Below are positions 19,200 through 29,300 of a stretch of DNA of 64,000 nucleotides, one piece after another. Made by a program: the position numbers and the translations under genes. The stretch covers positions 1 to 64,000 of the forward strand of contig JAJRWH010000013.1 of assembly GCA_024276935.1 (NCBI GenBank), written 5' to 3'. Under the pieces are notes generated by a model that was not told the origin of the DNA, ran no database searches, and saw nothing but the letters and a program-made list of their open reading frames with translations. How positions within the stretch are numbered: the stretch's first letter is position 1; the number at the start of each line of letters is the position of its first letter. This DNA comes from Deltaproteobacteria bacterium (lineage in GTDB: Bacteria; Desulfobacterota; Desulfuromonadia; Desulfuromonadales; Geopsychrobacteraceae).

Positions 19200-20051
19200 T
19201 TACTCGTCCCGCAACCGCGGATCCAGCGCGTCACGAATCCCTTCACCGAGCAAGTTGTAGCCCAGCACGGTGATGAGGATAGCCAAACCGGGAAACACAG
19301 ACAACCACCAGGCGTAACCAAGTGTCTGTTTGCCGGCAATCAGCATGTTGCCCCAGGAGGGCGTTGGTGGCTGAACACCGATCCCCAAAAAAGACAATGC
19401 ACTCTCAGTCAGTATGGCCCCGGCAACTCCCAGTGACGCCGAAACAAGAACCGGTGATAAGGCATTGGGCAACATATGGCGAAGAATAAGACGTAGATCA
19501 CTGGCGCCAACGGCACGCGCTGCGAGAACAAATTCACGCTCACGCAAACTTAAAAATTCTGCCCGGACCAGACGCGCTACTCCCATCCAACTGGTAATGC
19601 CAATAACGATCATAATGTTCCAGATCGAAGGTTCCAAAAAGGCAATAACCGCTAAAATCAGAAAAAAGGTTGGAAAACAAAGCATGATATCGACAAAACG
19701 CATGATAACAGCATCCACGAACCCACCATAAAACCCGGCCAGTGAACCGGCCAGAATTCCAATCAGAGTTGAAATACCAACCGCAACAAAACCAACCAAC
19801 AGCGAAATTCGTGCACCATAGAGCATCCGCAACAAGACATCACGCCCCAGATCATCGGTCCCCAACAAGTGTGCACTCCCCGGCGGAAGCAAGGCCTGTT
19901 TGATATCGATGGCAGCGGGGTCACCTGGCAACAGTACGGCCAACCCCGCAAGCAGAAACATCAGGATTACAATCACCCCACCGGCAAGAGCCATCCGATT
20001 ATGCTTGAGACGGCTCCAGACCACCTGCCGCCAAAAAGATTGTTTTTTCAC
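19200..20051 (-). CDS. Oligopeptide/dipeptide ABC transporter permease, OppC/DppC type
   Basis: A 283-residue inner-membrane permease with a first helix near 20-45, then a BPD_transp_1 domain with five helices. The EAA loop region A-A-R-A-V-G-A-S-D-L-R-L-I-L-R-H contacts the ATPase, and G-T-D-D-L-G-R-D-V is the classical DppC N-terminal motif. Its partner permease lies upstream, but a 620-nt MshEN-type gene separates them. No ATP-binding subunit is encoded in the window. Confidence 0.92.
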   Translation of the reverse strand: MKKQSFWRQVVWSRLKHNRMALAGGVIVILMFLLAGLAVLLPGDPAAIDIKQALLPPGSAHLLGTDDLGRDVLLRMLYGARISLLVGFVAVGISTLIGILAGSLAGFYGGFVDAVIMRFVDIMLCFPTFFLILAVIAFLEPSIWNIMIVIGITSWMGVARLVRAEFLSLREREFVLAARAVGASDLRLILRHMLPNALSPVLVSASLGVAGAILTESALSFLGIGVQPPTPSWGNMLIAGKQTLGYAWWLSVFPGLAILITVLGYNLLGEGIRDALDPRLRDE

Positions 20052-20120
20052 TGTTGTGGTTCCTTCCCTGGCAAGAATCAGCGTTGCTCATGGCATTACT
20101 TGCCAGGCAGTCGGCTCATT

Positions 20121-20741
20121 TTATTTAAGATAATCGACATCCCGATCTGACAGAACCCCCTTACGCAGCAGCAACGCAATCAGACGATCCAGGCGGTCTT
20201 CGGCATAGTCAACCTTATCCGCTTTACGTCCGGATATCTCAGAAAGCTCTTCAACCAGGGTCTTGCGCGGGGTCTTTGGGGTCGTCACCCGAGGTCGGCC
20301 TGACGGGAAGTGTCGATTCAGGGCTGTCTCAATTTCAAATTCGGGCGCAACCACGGCCTTAATCCGGCAACCAACCATAAATTGCAGATCGTCAATCAGT
20401 TGCAAATTGGTCGGGTCGGTCATGGCGACCACCAGAACCCGAGATTTTCCCTGAGATTCCCAGGTTACGGGAACAACCATATGTTCGTAGAGTTTGGTCG
20501 CGGGGATAGCCGTCAGAACATCTGCCGGAATCTGCAGCCCTTGCAGATCGACTCGCACAAAGCTGTCCTGCTCATCAAGAAACTGCAAAATGGTTTCTTC
20601 GGCAATATAGCCAAGCTTAACGAGCGCGCTGCCAATCCGCCCACCGACATTGCGCTGGAAAGAAAGGCCCGACTCAAGTTGAAATTTGTCTATCAACTCC
20701 GCTTCCACCAACATCTCACCCAATCTTGTTGTTTTCGCCAT
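20121..20741 (-). CDS. Stand-alone MshEN-type (GspE N-terminal) c-di-GMP-binding protein
   Basis: A 206-residue protein starting at the ATG after AAGGGGG; the track start at 20792 lies inside oppB. It is a GspE/PilB N-terminal domain without the ATPase. Residues about 6-58 form two 24-residue motifs, each beginning R-(L/I)-G-x-x-L-V and ending in Q, separated by exactly five residues (RNVGG). This is the tandem arrangement known to bind c-di-GMP in MshE. The rest of the T2SSE_N fold follows, then a charged linker and a helical tail (DRLIALLLRKGVLSDRDVDYL). Lying between two peptide permease genes, it could tie transport or its expression to c-di-GMP (inference). Confidence 0.85.
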   Translation of the reverse strand: MAKTTRLGEMLVEAELIDKFQLESGLSFQRNVGGRIGSALVKLGYIAEETILQFLDEQDSFVRVDLQGLQIPADVLTAIPATKLYEHMVVPVTWESQGKSRVLVVAMTDPTNLQLIDDLQFMVGCRIKAVVAPEFEIETALNRHFPSGRPRVTTPKTPRKTLVEELSEISGRKADKVDYAEDRLDRLIALLLRKGVLSDRDVDYLK

Positions 20742-20742
20742 C

Positions 20743-21732
20743 TTATAACCCCCTTGATTCACCCTGTCTGATCCGCGGATCAGCCAGAGCATAAGATATG
20801 TCCGCCAGGAGGTTCCCTGCCAGGGTCAGAACTGCCCCGATAACCAACACCCCCATAATCAGCGGATAATCACGCATCATGACACCATCATAAAAAAGTT
20901 TTCCCATTCCCGGAATGGCAAAAATAGTTTCGAATATGACACTGCCTCCGATCAATCCGGGCAACGAAAGCCCCAATATTGTAATAACCGGCAATAACGC
21001 ATTTCGTAAGGCATGTTTGTAGATAACCGTACGTTCCGACAGGCCTTTGGCGCGTGCCGTCATAATATAATCCTGCCGAACAACATCCAGCATATTGGAA
21101 CGCATATAGCGTGAAAACCCGGCCAGACCACCAATGGCAGCAATAAAAACCGGAATGATCAGATGAGTGATCCGATCAAGGAATTGTCCGGACACTGTCA
21201 TATATTCGTAACCAAGAGATTTCAGGCCAGAAACCGGCAGCCAGCCAAGCCGTACCCCAAACCAGTCCATCATCAACAAAGCCAACCAGAAAGAAGGCAT
21301 GGCAAAGCCAACGAAAACCAGGACCGTAGCAGAACGATCAAACAGACTGTTCCGGCGCACGGCCGAAATCACCCCGAGAGGCAAGGCAACAACCAGAATC
21401 ACCTGCAAAGACAAAAGGTTCAACAAGATTGTTACCGGCAACCGTTCGGTAATTTTGGCGAATACCGGACGATTATCCTGCGAGAAGGAGTTGCCAAAAT
21501 CCAGCTGAACCAAACGCCCCAACCAATGCAGATATTGTTCGTGAAGTGGCTTATCGAGACCATACTGTTTGAGCAAGCGTGCCTGAAGGTCAGAGCTGGC
21601 CTGAGGGTTCATCTCGGTTTGCAGATCGGTAGGTTCTCCGGGCGCAAGGTGGATGACCGTAAATGAAATCAACGTGATTCCAATCAACAAGGGAATCATC
21701 ATCAGCAGGCGACGAAAAATATATCGATACAT
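20743..21732 (-). CDS. Oligopeptide/dipeptide ABC transporter permease, OppB/DppB type
   Basis: A 329-residue permease with six membrane helices. It starts [20 protein letters not shown], the typical OppB/DppB first helix, and has the H-L-A-P-G-E-P motif and the EAA-like loop [19 protein letters not shown]. It follows the binding protein gene by 36 nt. It should form the channel with the OppC-type subunit encoded further along; the ATPase must come from elsewhere. Confidence 0.92.
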   Translation of the reverse strand: MYRYIFRRLLMMIPLLIGITLISFTVIHLAPGEPTDLQTEMNPQASSDLQARLLKQYGLDKPLHEQYLHWLGRLVQLDFGNSFSQDNRPVFAKITERLPVTILLNLLSLQVILVVALPLGVISAVRRNSLFDRSATVLVFVGFAMPSFWLALLMMDWFGVRLGWLPVSGLKSLGYEYMTVSGQFLDRITHLIIPVFIAAIGGLAGFSRYMRSNMLDVVRQDYIMTARAKGLSERTVIYKHALRNALLPVITILGLSLPGLIGGSVIFETIFAIPGMGKLFYDGVMMRDYPLIMGVLVIGAVLTLAGNLLADISYALADPRIRQGESRGL

Positions 21733-21768
21733 AAATAGATAACTACCCGATACAAATTGGCAAAATGG

Positions 21769-23385
21769 TTAACGACTGAATTTTTGCAACCTTTGCGGAA
21801 CATACCACTGGGTAAAATTGTAACGGATCCCTGCAGCAGTCGGTTTTATCCCATGAAAACGGCTGGCGACTGCCGACAAGGACTCTGGCACAAATAAAAA
21901 CGTATAGGGCTGGTCTTCAGCCAGAATCTGTTGAATTCGATCATAGCTCTGTTTCCGCTGCTGTTCATCGAAAACACGGCGGCCTTTTTCCAGCAACGCA
22001 TCGACCTCCGCATTTTTGTAACCGACAAAATTCAACTCGCGCGGCCCGGTCTTGCTCGAATGCCAAATATTATACTGATCCGGGTCTGGACCGGTTGACC
22101 AACCTAGAATCGTCGCATCGAATTTTCCGGGGTGTATAAACTCTTTCAGAAAGGTCGCCCATTCAATAATTCGTAACTGTACATCGACTCCAACCTGCCT
22201 GAAACGTCGTTGAATAATCTCTCCGGCCTTACTGCGCAGGTCATTGCCCTGATTGGTAACAATCGTAAAACGGAAAGGCTTGCCATCCTTGTCAAGAATA
22301 CCATCCCCGTCCCGATCTGCCCAACCGGCAGCCGCAAGCAGTTCGCGCGCTTTCTTCGGGTTATAGTCGTAACGTGGAACATCCGGATTATAGACCCAGG
22401 TATCGGGCTTATATGGCCCTGTCGCTATTTTGCCATAACCCAGGAGAACTCCGTCGATAATCTCCTGTTTGTCTATGGCATATGACAAAGCCTGGCGGAC
22501 CCGGCGATCCTGAAAAAGTGGCCGTTTCAAATTGTAACCCAGGTAAGTATAGCCGAACGACAGGTAACGGTATTTATTGAACAAACGTTTAAACGCCGGA
22601 GTATCTGTCTGGCGATCATACTGCAAGGGCTGCAGGGACATATAATCGAGTCCCCCGGTCTGTATTTCCAGAAACTGGGTTGAGGTATCGGGAATGATCC
22701 TGAAAACGAAACGTTTGATGTAGGGGCCCTCGGCAAAATAGTCCGGATTGGCTTCCAGAACAATCTTTTCACCATCCAGCCATTCTACAAAACGATAGGG
22801 CCCGGTTCCAACAGGATGTCTCGCCAGGCGACTCTCTGTGATTTTCACCCCTTCTAGCAGATGTTTTGGCAGGATCGACAGACTCCAGCTGATCAGGGCC
22901 GGAGCATAAGGCTGTTCATAGGTTACCTTGAAGGTATAGTCATCCGGTGCTTCTGCTTTTTTTACCTGCCGATAAGACTCTGCATAAGCCGTCGGTGTTT
23001 CGGGGTCGACATACAGCTGGTAGGTAAAAAGAACATCCGCAGAAGTCATTGGCACCCCGTCATGCCAGGTAATATTTTTCCGCAGATGAAAGGTAATCGT
23101 CAGATTATCCTCTGAAATGTCCCAGGATTCTGCCAGATCGCCAACGACTTTGAGATCACCGTTATAGCGGACCAGGCCGCTGTAAACCAGACCGTTAATC
23201 GTACTGGAGGCACTGTCAGAGGCCAGGATCGGCAATAATGTTGAAGCATCCCCGATTGAGCCTTCGATAAAGGTATCTCCAAAAACCGGTTTTTTATCGT
23301 CAGGTTGTTCCAGACTGCGTAATTGATCGCTCTGCGAACAAGCCGCCAGCAATACCACCAGAACCAGAATCACCAGGCGCATCAT
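21769..23385 (-). CDS. Peptide ABC transporter substrate-binding lipoprotein (SBP_bac_5)
   Basis: A 538-residue family 5 extracellular solute-binding protein. The signal peptide ends in a lipobox (L-L-A-A-C, Cys at 16), so it is anchored to a membrane in the periplasm. Family landmarks include V-G-T-G-P-Y-R-F near 200 and the central R-V-R-Q-A-L-S-Y-A-I-D-K. Family members bind di- and oligopeptides, nickel chelates or opines, so the ligand is not certain. Its ATG overlaps the end of the LolB-like gene (ATGA), tying the transporter to the two lipoprotein genes upstream. Confidence 0.92.
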   Translation of the reverse strand: MMRLVILVLVVLLAACSQSDQLRSLEQPDDKKPVFGDTFIEGSIGDASTLLPILASDSASSTINGLVYSGLVRYNGDLKVVGDLAESWDISEDNLTITFHLRKNITWHDGVPMTSADVLFTYQLYVDPETPTAYAESYRQVKKAEAPDDYTFKVTYEQPYAPALISWSLSILPKHLLEGVKITESRLARHPVGTGPYRFVEWLDGEKIVLEANPDYFAEGPYIKRFVFRIIPDTSTQFLEIQTGGLDYMSLQPLQYDRQTDTPAFKRLFNKYRYLSFGYTYLGYNLKRPLFQDRRVRQALSYAIDKQEIIDGVLLGYGKIATGPYKPDTWVYNPDVPRYDYNPKKARELLAAAGWADRDGDGILDKDGKPFRFTIVTNQGNDLRSKAGEIIQRRFRQVGVDVQLRIIEWATFLKEFIHPGKFDATILGWSTGPDPDQYNIWHSSKTGPRELNFVGYKNAEVDALLEKGRRVFDEQQRKQSYDRIQQILAEDQPYTFLFVPESLSAVASRFHGIKPTAAGIRYNFTQWYVPQRLQKFSR

Positions 23386-24167
23386 GAGGACTCTCCGGAA
23401 GGTCGCAATTCGGGCAGCTTCAGGGGGAGTGCATTTGCAGGCGGAGTCAGGATAAATCGCTTATCTGCCGCCGGTTGGTTCAATTTGACCTCTGAAAAAG
23501 AAACCACAACTGAAAGCTTCTGCTGCGGGATTTCTATACGTGCCCGTCTTGGAAAACCATCTTCTTTGGCAAAATCATCATAGTTGACCAGCAACAATTC
23601 CTGCCCCGCTTGTAAATAGATACCGCGTCTTAAGCGAAGTTGTTCATCGAAAAAAAACTGTTGCTGCCGGTCGCCGCTAATCAGCCGAAGTCGATAACGA
23701 TCACCCTCGGTTGTAACCTGGGTTTCGAGGTACTCTGGTCGCGGGGGATCATAAAGCAGCAAACGGATTAACTCGGATGCACGCAAAGGCAAACGGGTAA
23801 AACGGGCCAGGACATCATCCCGGGCAGGCCCCTGATAAAACTTTCCCGGAACAGTGGTATTCAGAAAAACCTGCAACTGATCCTGATTAACCGTCAGCTG
23901 AAAAGCCAGCTGACCGAAAAAAGTCAAGACATCTACCCGCAACCGTTGTGGTTTTTCAACCAGCAAAAACTGACGAGTCGAAAAATATTTGCCATCCCGC
24001 CGAAATCCAACTTCGGCAGCAGCATCGAGTTGTTGCCATTTGCGGCCAGAAACCTTCAGCTTCTCCAGTAAAATGTTCGCAACAGGTGCAGGTGGCAAAG
24101 GAGGTTTGGGTCTGGCGCAGGCCAACAGAAGAAAAAACAGGCCAAATACAAGAATGTGTCGTCTCAT
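23382..24167 (-). CDS. DUF4292/LolB-like lipoprotein
   Basis: A 261-residue exported lipoprotein with lipobox L-L-L-A-C (Cys 17). The mature part begins with a Pro-rich linker, then an eleven-strand-like pattern (R-L-R-V-D-V-L-T-F-F-G-Q-L-A-F-Q-L) resembling DUF4292 and the LolB/LolA fold. LolB receives lipoproteins at the outer membrane; whether this protein does so is inference. ATGA overlaps join it to the genes on either side. No other lolA or lolB gene is seen in the window. Confidence 0.75.
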   Translation of the reverse strand: MRRHILVFGLFFLLLACARPKPPLPPAPVANILLEKLKVSGRKWQQLDAAAEVGFRRDGKYFSTRQFLLVEKPQRLRVDVLTFFGQLAFQLTVNQDQLQVFLNTTVPGKFYQGPARDDVLARFTRLPLRASELIRLLLYDPPRPEYLETQVTTEGDRYRLRLISGDRQQQFFFDEQLRLRRGIYLQAGQELLLVNYDDFAKEDGFPRRARIEIPQQKLSVVVSFSEVKLNQPAADKRFILTPPANALPLKLPELRPSGESS

Positions 24168-25894
24168 TGTCGGGGATGATCCTTCAGTAGCCGCTGCAAT
24201 TTGTTACGAGCAGTCGTTGAGTCGTGATCCAGTTCAAGGGATTTACGATAAACCTGCTCAGCGTCGTTCCAGCGCTGCAACGCAAGATAGACATCGCCAA
24301 GATGCTCCTGAATCAAAGCATCATCAGGATCAAGAACCACGGCTTTTTCGAGATGGGTTCGAGCCTCATCATAACGATGCATACGGTAATAGATCCAGCC
24401 AAGAGTATCGTATATATAACTGGATTTTTTTTGCTTCAACGCCTGCTGCGCCAGCTTCAAGGCCTGTTCGAGGTTCTCTCCCAGCTCTGCGTAGTGGTAG
24501 GCAATAAAGTTAAGCGCATCCGCATTTTGGGGATCAATGGCAAGAACCTCTTCCATGGCTTGCAATGCCTGTTGCCGTTCTTGCAATTGTTCAAAAATAA
24601 CACCCTGCTGATAATGCAATTTAACATCCCGGGGATAGGCCTCAATGCCCTGACGTACAACCTGCCCGGCCTCAGCAAATCGACCAACCTCGCCAAGAAA
24701 TGCCGACAGATAATAATAGACGTTAACGGTGGGGTTGCCGGTCGTCAATGCTTGCTGCAAAACCCTGATGCCCCGTTCGACATCTCCCTGCTGACGGTAC
24801 AGGTACCCCAGCTGCAAAACGGCCTCGGCGTAAACCTTTGAATCCTGAGGAATCTGTTCCAGAATTTTCAACGCATCATCCAGGCGCTGCTGTCCAATCA
24901 GAGCCATACTCAACGAATAGAGGTGACGCGGATCGTCAGGCTGAAGTTTGAGCACCTCACGAAAGCTCTGCTCCCCCCCCGCATAGTCTTCAAGGCTGAG
25001 TTGCAGCAAACCAATCCGGTTTAATATCTGGATATCCTCCGGGCGCTGCTGGTGAGCCTGGCGCAAAAGATCAAGCGCTTCATCATAACGTTCCTGTAAA
25101 ATCAGAATCCGCGCCAACTGTTTATAGACTGCCAATAATTCAGGATTATCCCGCAAGCTTTCACGGTACAGGTCAATGGCCTCATCAACCTGCTGTTCCT
25201 TTTCCAGCAACTGACCAAGCTCAAGAATCGTCTGCACCTGACCAGGACGGCGCAACAACAGTTCACGATAGGTTCTGGTTGCTGCTTGTGGTTGCTGGTT
25301 TCGCCGTTGTAAACGGGCCAGTGTCAACTGGCCGGGCAAGGAATCGGGATTCAGCTTTAAAAGAGTCTTTGTTTCGGCGATGGCTTTTTGAATCTCTCCC
25401 TGCTGATCGTAGACTGCGATCAATCGCAGGCGAAGAGTTTCATCCGCTGGAGTCTTTTTCAGTAATGTCCGATAGGCGGCGATCGCTTCAGGGTATCTTT
25501 TCTGGAAGAAACGCAGTTCCCCCATAAGCTCCCATCCGTCAGTCTGATCAGGAAAGAGTCGCAGCAATGTCTCAAGGGTCTGCCCGCCTTCTTCGAGCTG
25601 CTGATTATGCAGATAGGCCTTGGCCAGAGTAAGTTGCAACCACTCCGATTCGGGATCAAACGCCAACGCATGCTCCAGGGCTGAAATCGCTTCATCCCAG
25701 CGATTGTCCATGATCAACATCCGGAACCTGGCATAGCCAAAATATGCCTTGGCTTCAGGAAGTTCAATTTCCGAAATATAGGGCCGACGAACCTGGTCCT
25801 GGGGACTCACAGGTGGCGGTGCCAGAGAGGCACAACCACTCAGCAACAGAAGGGGCAGCACAACAGCCAAAACCAGAATACGACGAACCTTCAA
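24164..25894 (-). CDS. Outer-membrane TPR-repeat lipoprotein
   Basis: About 576 residues. The track start (GTG, 25960) adds 22 unlikely residues. TTG at 25894, 8 nt after GGGAG, begins a signal peptide with lipobox L-L-S-G-C. The rest is about fifteen tandem TPR units (repeated patterns such as A-I-A-A-Y-R-T-L-L-K-K and A-L-D-L-L-R-Q-A), a protein-binding superhelix in the periplasm. Its partners are unknown. It heads the operon that continues into the LolB-like protein and peptide transporter. Such TPR lipoproteins are common scaffolds in secretion or envelope assembly. Confidence 0.82.
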   Translation of the reverse strand: MKVRRILVLAVVLPLLLLSGCASLAPPPVSPQDQVRRPYISEIELPEAKAYFGYARFRMLIMDNRWDEAISALEHALAFDPESEWLQLTLAKAYLHNQQLEEGGQTLETLLRLFPDQTDGWELMGELRFFQKRYPEAIAAYRTLLKKTPADETLRLRLIAVYDQQGEIQKAIAETKTLLKLNPDSLPGQLTLARLQRRNQQPQAATRTYRELLLRRPGQVQTILELGQLLEKEQQVDEAIDLYRESLRDNPELLAVYKQLARILILQERYDEALDLLRQAHQQRPEDIQILNRIGLLQLSLEDYAGGEQSFREVLKLQPDDPRHLYSLSMALIGQQRLDDALKILEQIPQDSKVYAEAVLQLGYLYRQQGDVERGIRVLQQALTTGNPTVNVYYYLSAFLGEVGRFAEAGQVVRQGIEAYPRDVKLHYQQGVIFEQLQERQQALQAMEEVLAIDPQNADALNFIAYHYAELGENLEQALKLAQQALKQKKSSYIYDTLGWIYYRMHRYDEARTHLEKAVVLDPDDALIQEHLGDVYLALQRWNDAEQVYRKSLELDHDSTTARNKLQRLLKDHPRQ

Positions 25895-26026
25895 CCTAAA
25901 TTCTCCCACATCACTTGAAATCAGAAAAAGGATGATCCACACGTTTGAAGCATCAGACACATTATAGTCATAAAACCATTGTCATTACAGGGCTGTTTTC
26001 TATCCCTTGATTTATTGTCAACCACA

Positions 26027-26101
26027 AGGGTGCAGAGCAACACCCTCATCCCCCGGTCAGTTCCTCTCCCGACCAGGGCTGGCCAACCTTATGATTATAA
26101 T
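26027..26101 (+). promoter_or_regulatory. Leader region with two small hairpins and a TATAAT box before the partner-switch operon
   Basis: AGGGTG/CACCCT (26027-26046) forms a 6-bp stem, then CGGTC pairs imperfectly with GACCAG to about 26076. A perfect TATAAT lies at 26096-26101, with no good -35 box at 16-18 bp. The divergent TPR gene also needs its promoter in this 165-nt gap, so ownership is uncertain. Confidence 0.3.
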
Positions 26102-26145
26102 GTAAACTTTCGATTCAGGAGTCTTTGACCCGGCGGGGCAGCAGA

Positions 26146-26391
26146 ATGAAAAAGACCAACACAACATCGACACGTGAAGCTTGGATCCTCTGCCTGATTC
26201 TTGGGGTCATCATGCTCAATTTCCCCTTCCTGCAAATTTTCAATACCGGGCGCACACTTTTTGGCATCCCGATTCTGGTGTTTTACTTTTTCGTAGGCTG
26301 GCCGATCTCCATCTTCGTCATCCTGCTCTTTGTCAACCGGCTTCAGCGGGAAGAAGAAACCGAGACCTCAGACGATGAGGAGCAATCATGA
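26146..26391 (+). CDS. Small two-helix membrane protein coupled to the symporter-phosphatase
   Basis: About 81 residues. The ORF can start at TTG 26125, 3 nt after AGGAG, or at ATG 26146 (MKKTNTTSTREAW); the latter gives a conventional N-terminus but a weak ribosome-binding site (GGGG). Two hydrophobic segments (about 12-30 and 38-62 of the short form) are joined by a short loop, and the tail is very acidic (R-E-E-E-T-E-T-S-D-D-E-E). Its stop overlaps the next gene's ATG (ATGA). Small membrane proteins often accompany sodium/solute symporters, so it is probably an accessory subunit. I cannot name a family. Confidence 0.7.
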   Translation: MKKTNTTSTREAWILCLILGVIMLNFPFLQIFNTGRTLFGIPILVFYFFVGWPISIFVILLFVNRLQREEETETSDDEEQS

Positions 26392-29300
26392 TTTCACCTC
26401 TGCTTGTTGCGGTGATTTCAATCATCTACTTTGCCATGCTTTTCGGGGTGGCCTATTACGCCGACGCCCGGCGTAAAGCTGGCCATAGCCTGATCAACAA
26501 TCCTTATATCTATTCACTGAGCCTGGCTGTCTACTGTACCTCCTGGACCTACTATGGCAGCGTTGGGCGTGCGGCAACCAGTGGCCTCGATTTTCTGCCA
26601 ATCTATCTCGGACCGACCCTGATCGCATTTACCTGGTGGTTTCTGCTGCGCAAAATGGTCCGGGTCAGCAAAGAACAAAATATTGTCAGTATTGCCGACT
26701 TTATCTCCAGCCGTTACGACAGATCTCCCTGGATTGGTGCTCTGGTGACCCTGATTGCGGTCTTGGGCATCATGCCCTATATCGCTTTGCAACTCAAAGC
26801 AGTCGCCCGAACATTCGACCTGCTGGTCAGTCCGACAACCGTTGCCGAGGTTGGCTTGCAGGACCTTTTTCCGGTCTTGCCCACCTATGTCGATACCGCT
26901 TTCATGATGGCCCTGGTTCTCAGCCTGTTTGGCATATTATTTGGCGCACGACATCTTGATGCCTCAGAGCGTCATGAAGGTCTGGTTGCTGCAGTCGCCT
27001 TTGAATCAATTGTCAAACTGGTGGCATTTTTTACCGTTGGGATGTTCGTTACTTTTGGTTTGTTTGATGGTTTTGGCGATATTTTCAATCGTTTTGCCCA
27101 GCAATTTCCGGAACGACTCAGTCTCTTTCGCCTGGATACCGCTGCCATTCCCTACACAAAATGGTTCACTCTGACCTTTGCCTCAATGATGGCGATCATG
27201 TTTTTGCCCCGCCAGTTTCACATTATGGTCATCGAAAATGCCGATGAAAAACATATCAAGGAAGCCATGTGGCGCTTCCCCGGCTATATTTTTCTGATCA
27301 ACCTGTTCGTCATCCCGATTGCGTTGGGTGGACTGCTCCTCAATGGAGGAGACAGTTCGCAGGCAGATTATTTTGTCATCAATCTGCCATTGGCCGCAGG
27401 ACACCCCTGGTTGGCGTTACTGGTGTTCATCGGAGGTTTTTCGGCCTCTGCCGGAATGGTGATGGTCTCATCTGTCACACTCTCGACCATGATTCTCAAC
27501 CATCTGACTATGCCGTTGATTCTTCGTCTGAAAGTAGATATCCGTGATTTTTCTGCCATTCTGATCAACCTGAAACGTTTCGGCATTATTGGGGTCGTTT
27601 TTCTGGGATACCTCTATTATCGCGTCATCGGCGACTCGTATGCGCTGGTCAATATGGGGCTGATTTCATTTATTGCCGCCGCCCAGTTCGCACCAGCGGT
27701 TGTGGGTGGGCTCTATTGGAAACGTGCCAATAAAAAAGCCGCCATGGCCGGGCTGAGCCTCGGCTTTCTGCTCTGGTTCTACACCTTGCTGATTCCATCA
27801 TTCGTCATGTCCGGCTGGATGGAAAGCAGCATTCTGGATCTGGGCCCTTTCGGTATTGAACTTTTACGCCCCCTTCAGTTGTTCGGCCTGACCGGTTTTG
27901 ATATCTGGACCAACGCTCTGTTCTGGACTATGTTTTTTAATCTTGGTGCATTTTTATCCCTGAGTTTTTTCTGCAAGCAAAATGCAACAGAGCGGGAGCA
28001 GGCACAACACTTTGTTGATGTTTACGGTGATCACCTCGTCCCGGAACAGCGCCGTCGAATCAGCAAGGCACCAACGATTATGGAATTTGTCGAGTTGATG
28101 TCCAAGTTTATCGGCGAAAAACCGGCCAACGCCGCCATCTCTTCCTATCTGAAAAACCACGAAATCAACAGCAGAGGAAGCCTGGACGACCACGAAATAC
28201 CGGCCCTCAAAAGCTTTACCGAGAGAACGCTGGCCGGTTATGTCGGGGCCGCTCCGGCAAAAATTATCATCGACAACTATCTTTCGACCCGCGGCAGCGA
28301 AATGGAAGATGTTTTCGATATTTTTGGCACTGTCACTCTCAGTCGCACTGCCAGTCGCGAACAACTGAGCGTTCTCTATGAAGCGGCAAAAATCGTATCA
28401 CGCAGCAGTGATCTAGACAAAACCCTCAACGGCCTACTCAAGCTGCTGATGCAACAATTCAAATTTGATCTGTGTGTCATTCGCTTTCTTGACGAGCAGA
28501 GTATGACCCTGGCCGTCAAGGCTCAAATGGGAATGACCAGCAAACATTTTGGTGAATCTGAACGAAATCTCGATATGGAAACCTATATCGGCGCAGCCTT
28601 TCTGTCGAATACGGCCTCAGTGGTCAACGACACCGAATACCTCGACAAGCCCGAATCTTCTCAGATCATCCATCGAGAACGAATTAAATCCTTCGCTCAT
28701 GCTCCCATCGTGGTAGAAGGTGAACCCGTCGGAGTTCTCTCGGCCTTCTCACGCACGGCAAAAGGTATTTTTACAGATGAATTTGTCGCCCTGTTCAATA
28801 ATCTGGCCCGACAGGTCGGCATTGCCTGGCGAAATCACCAACAGTTGATTGAGCTCCTCAATGCCCGCGAGCAGGAGCGTGATCTGCAAATTGCCAAAAC
28901 CATCCAGATGGGTCTGTTGCCATCAGGAATTCCCGAATTCAGCAATGTCGATCTGGCGGGGCTTTGTGTCCCGGCCCATCAGGTCGGTGGTGATTACTAC
29001 GATTTTATCCGTCGGCAGAACGGAACCCTTGATCTGGTCATTGCTGATGTCTCAGGACACAACATCGGTTCTGCCCTGATTATGGCCGAAACCCGCACCT
29101 TTATTCAGGCGATGCGTCAAATTGAACAACCCTACGCCATGCTTGATGAGTTAAATCGCTTCTTCTGTGAAGACCTGTCACGGGCAGAACTTTTTGTTAC
29201 CATGTTTTACCTGCAATACCATCCGGAATCAGGCCGTTTACTCTATGCCAATGCGGGACATAACAACCCGGTTCTCTGGCGGCAACAAACAAAATCCTGT

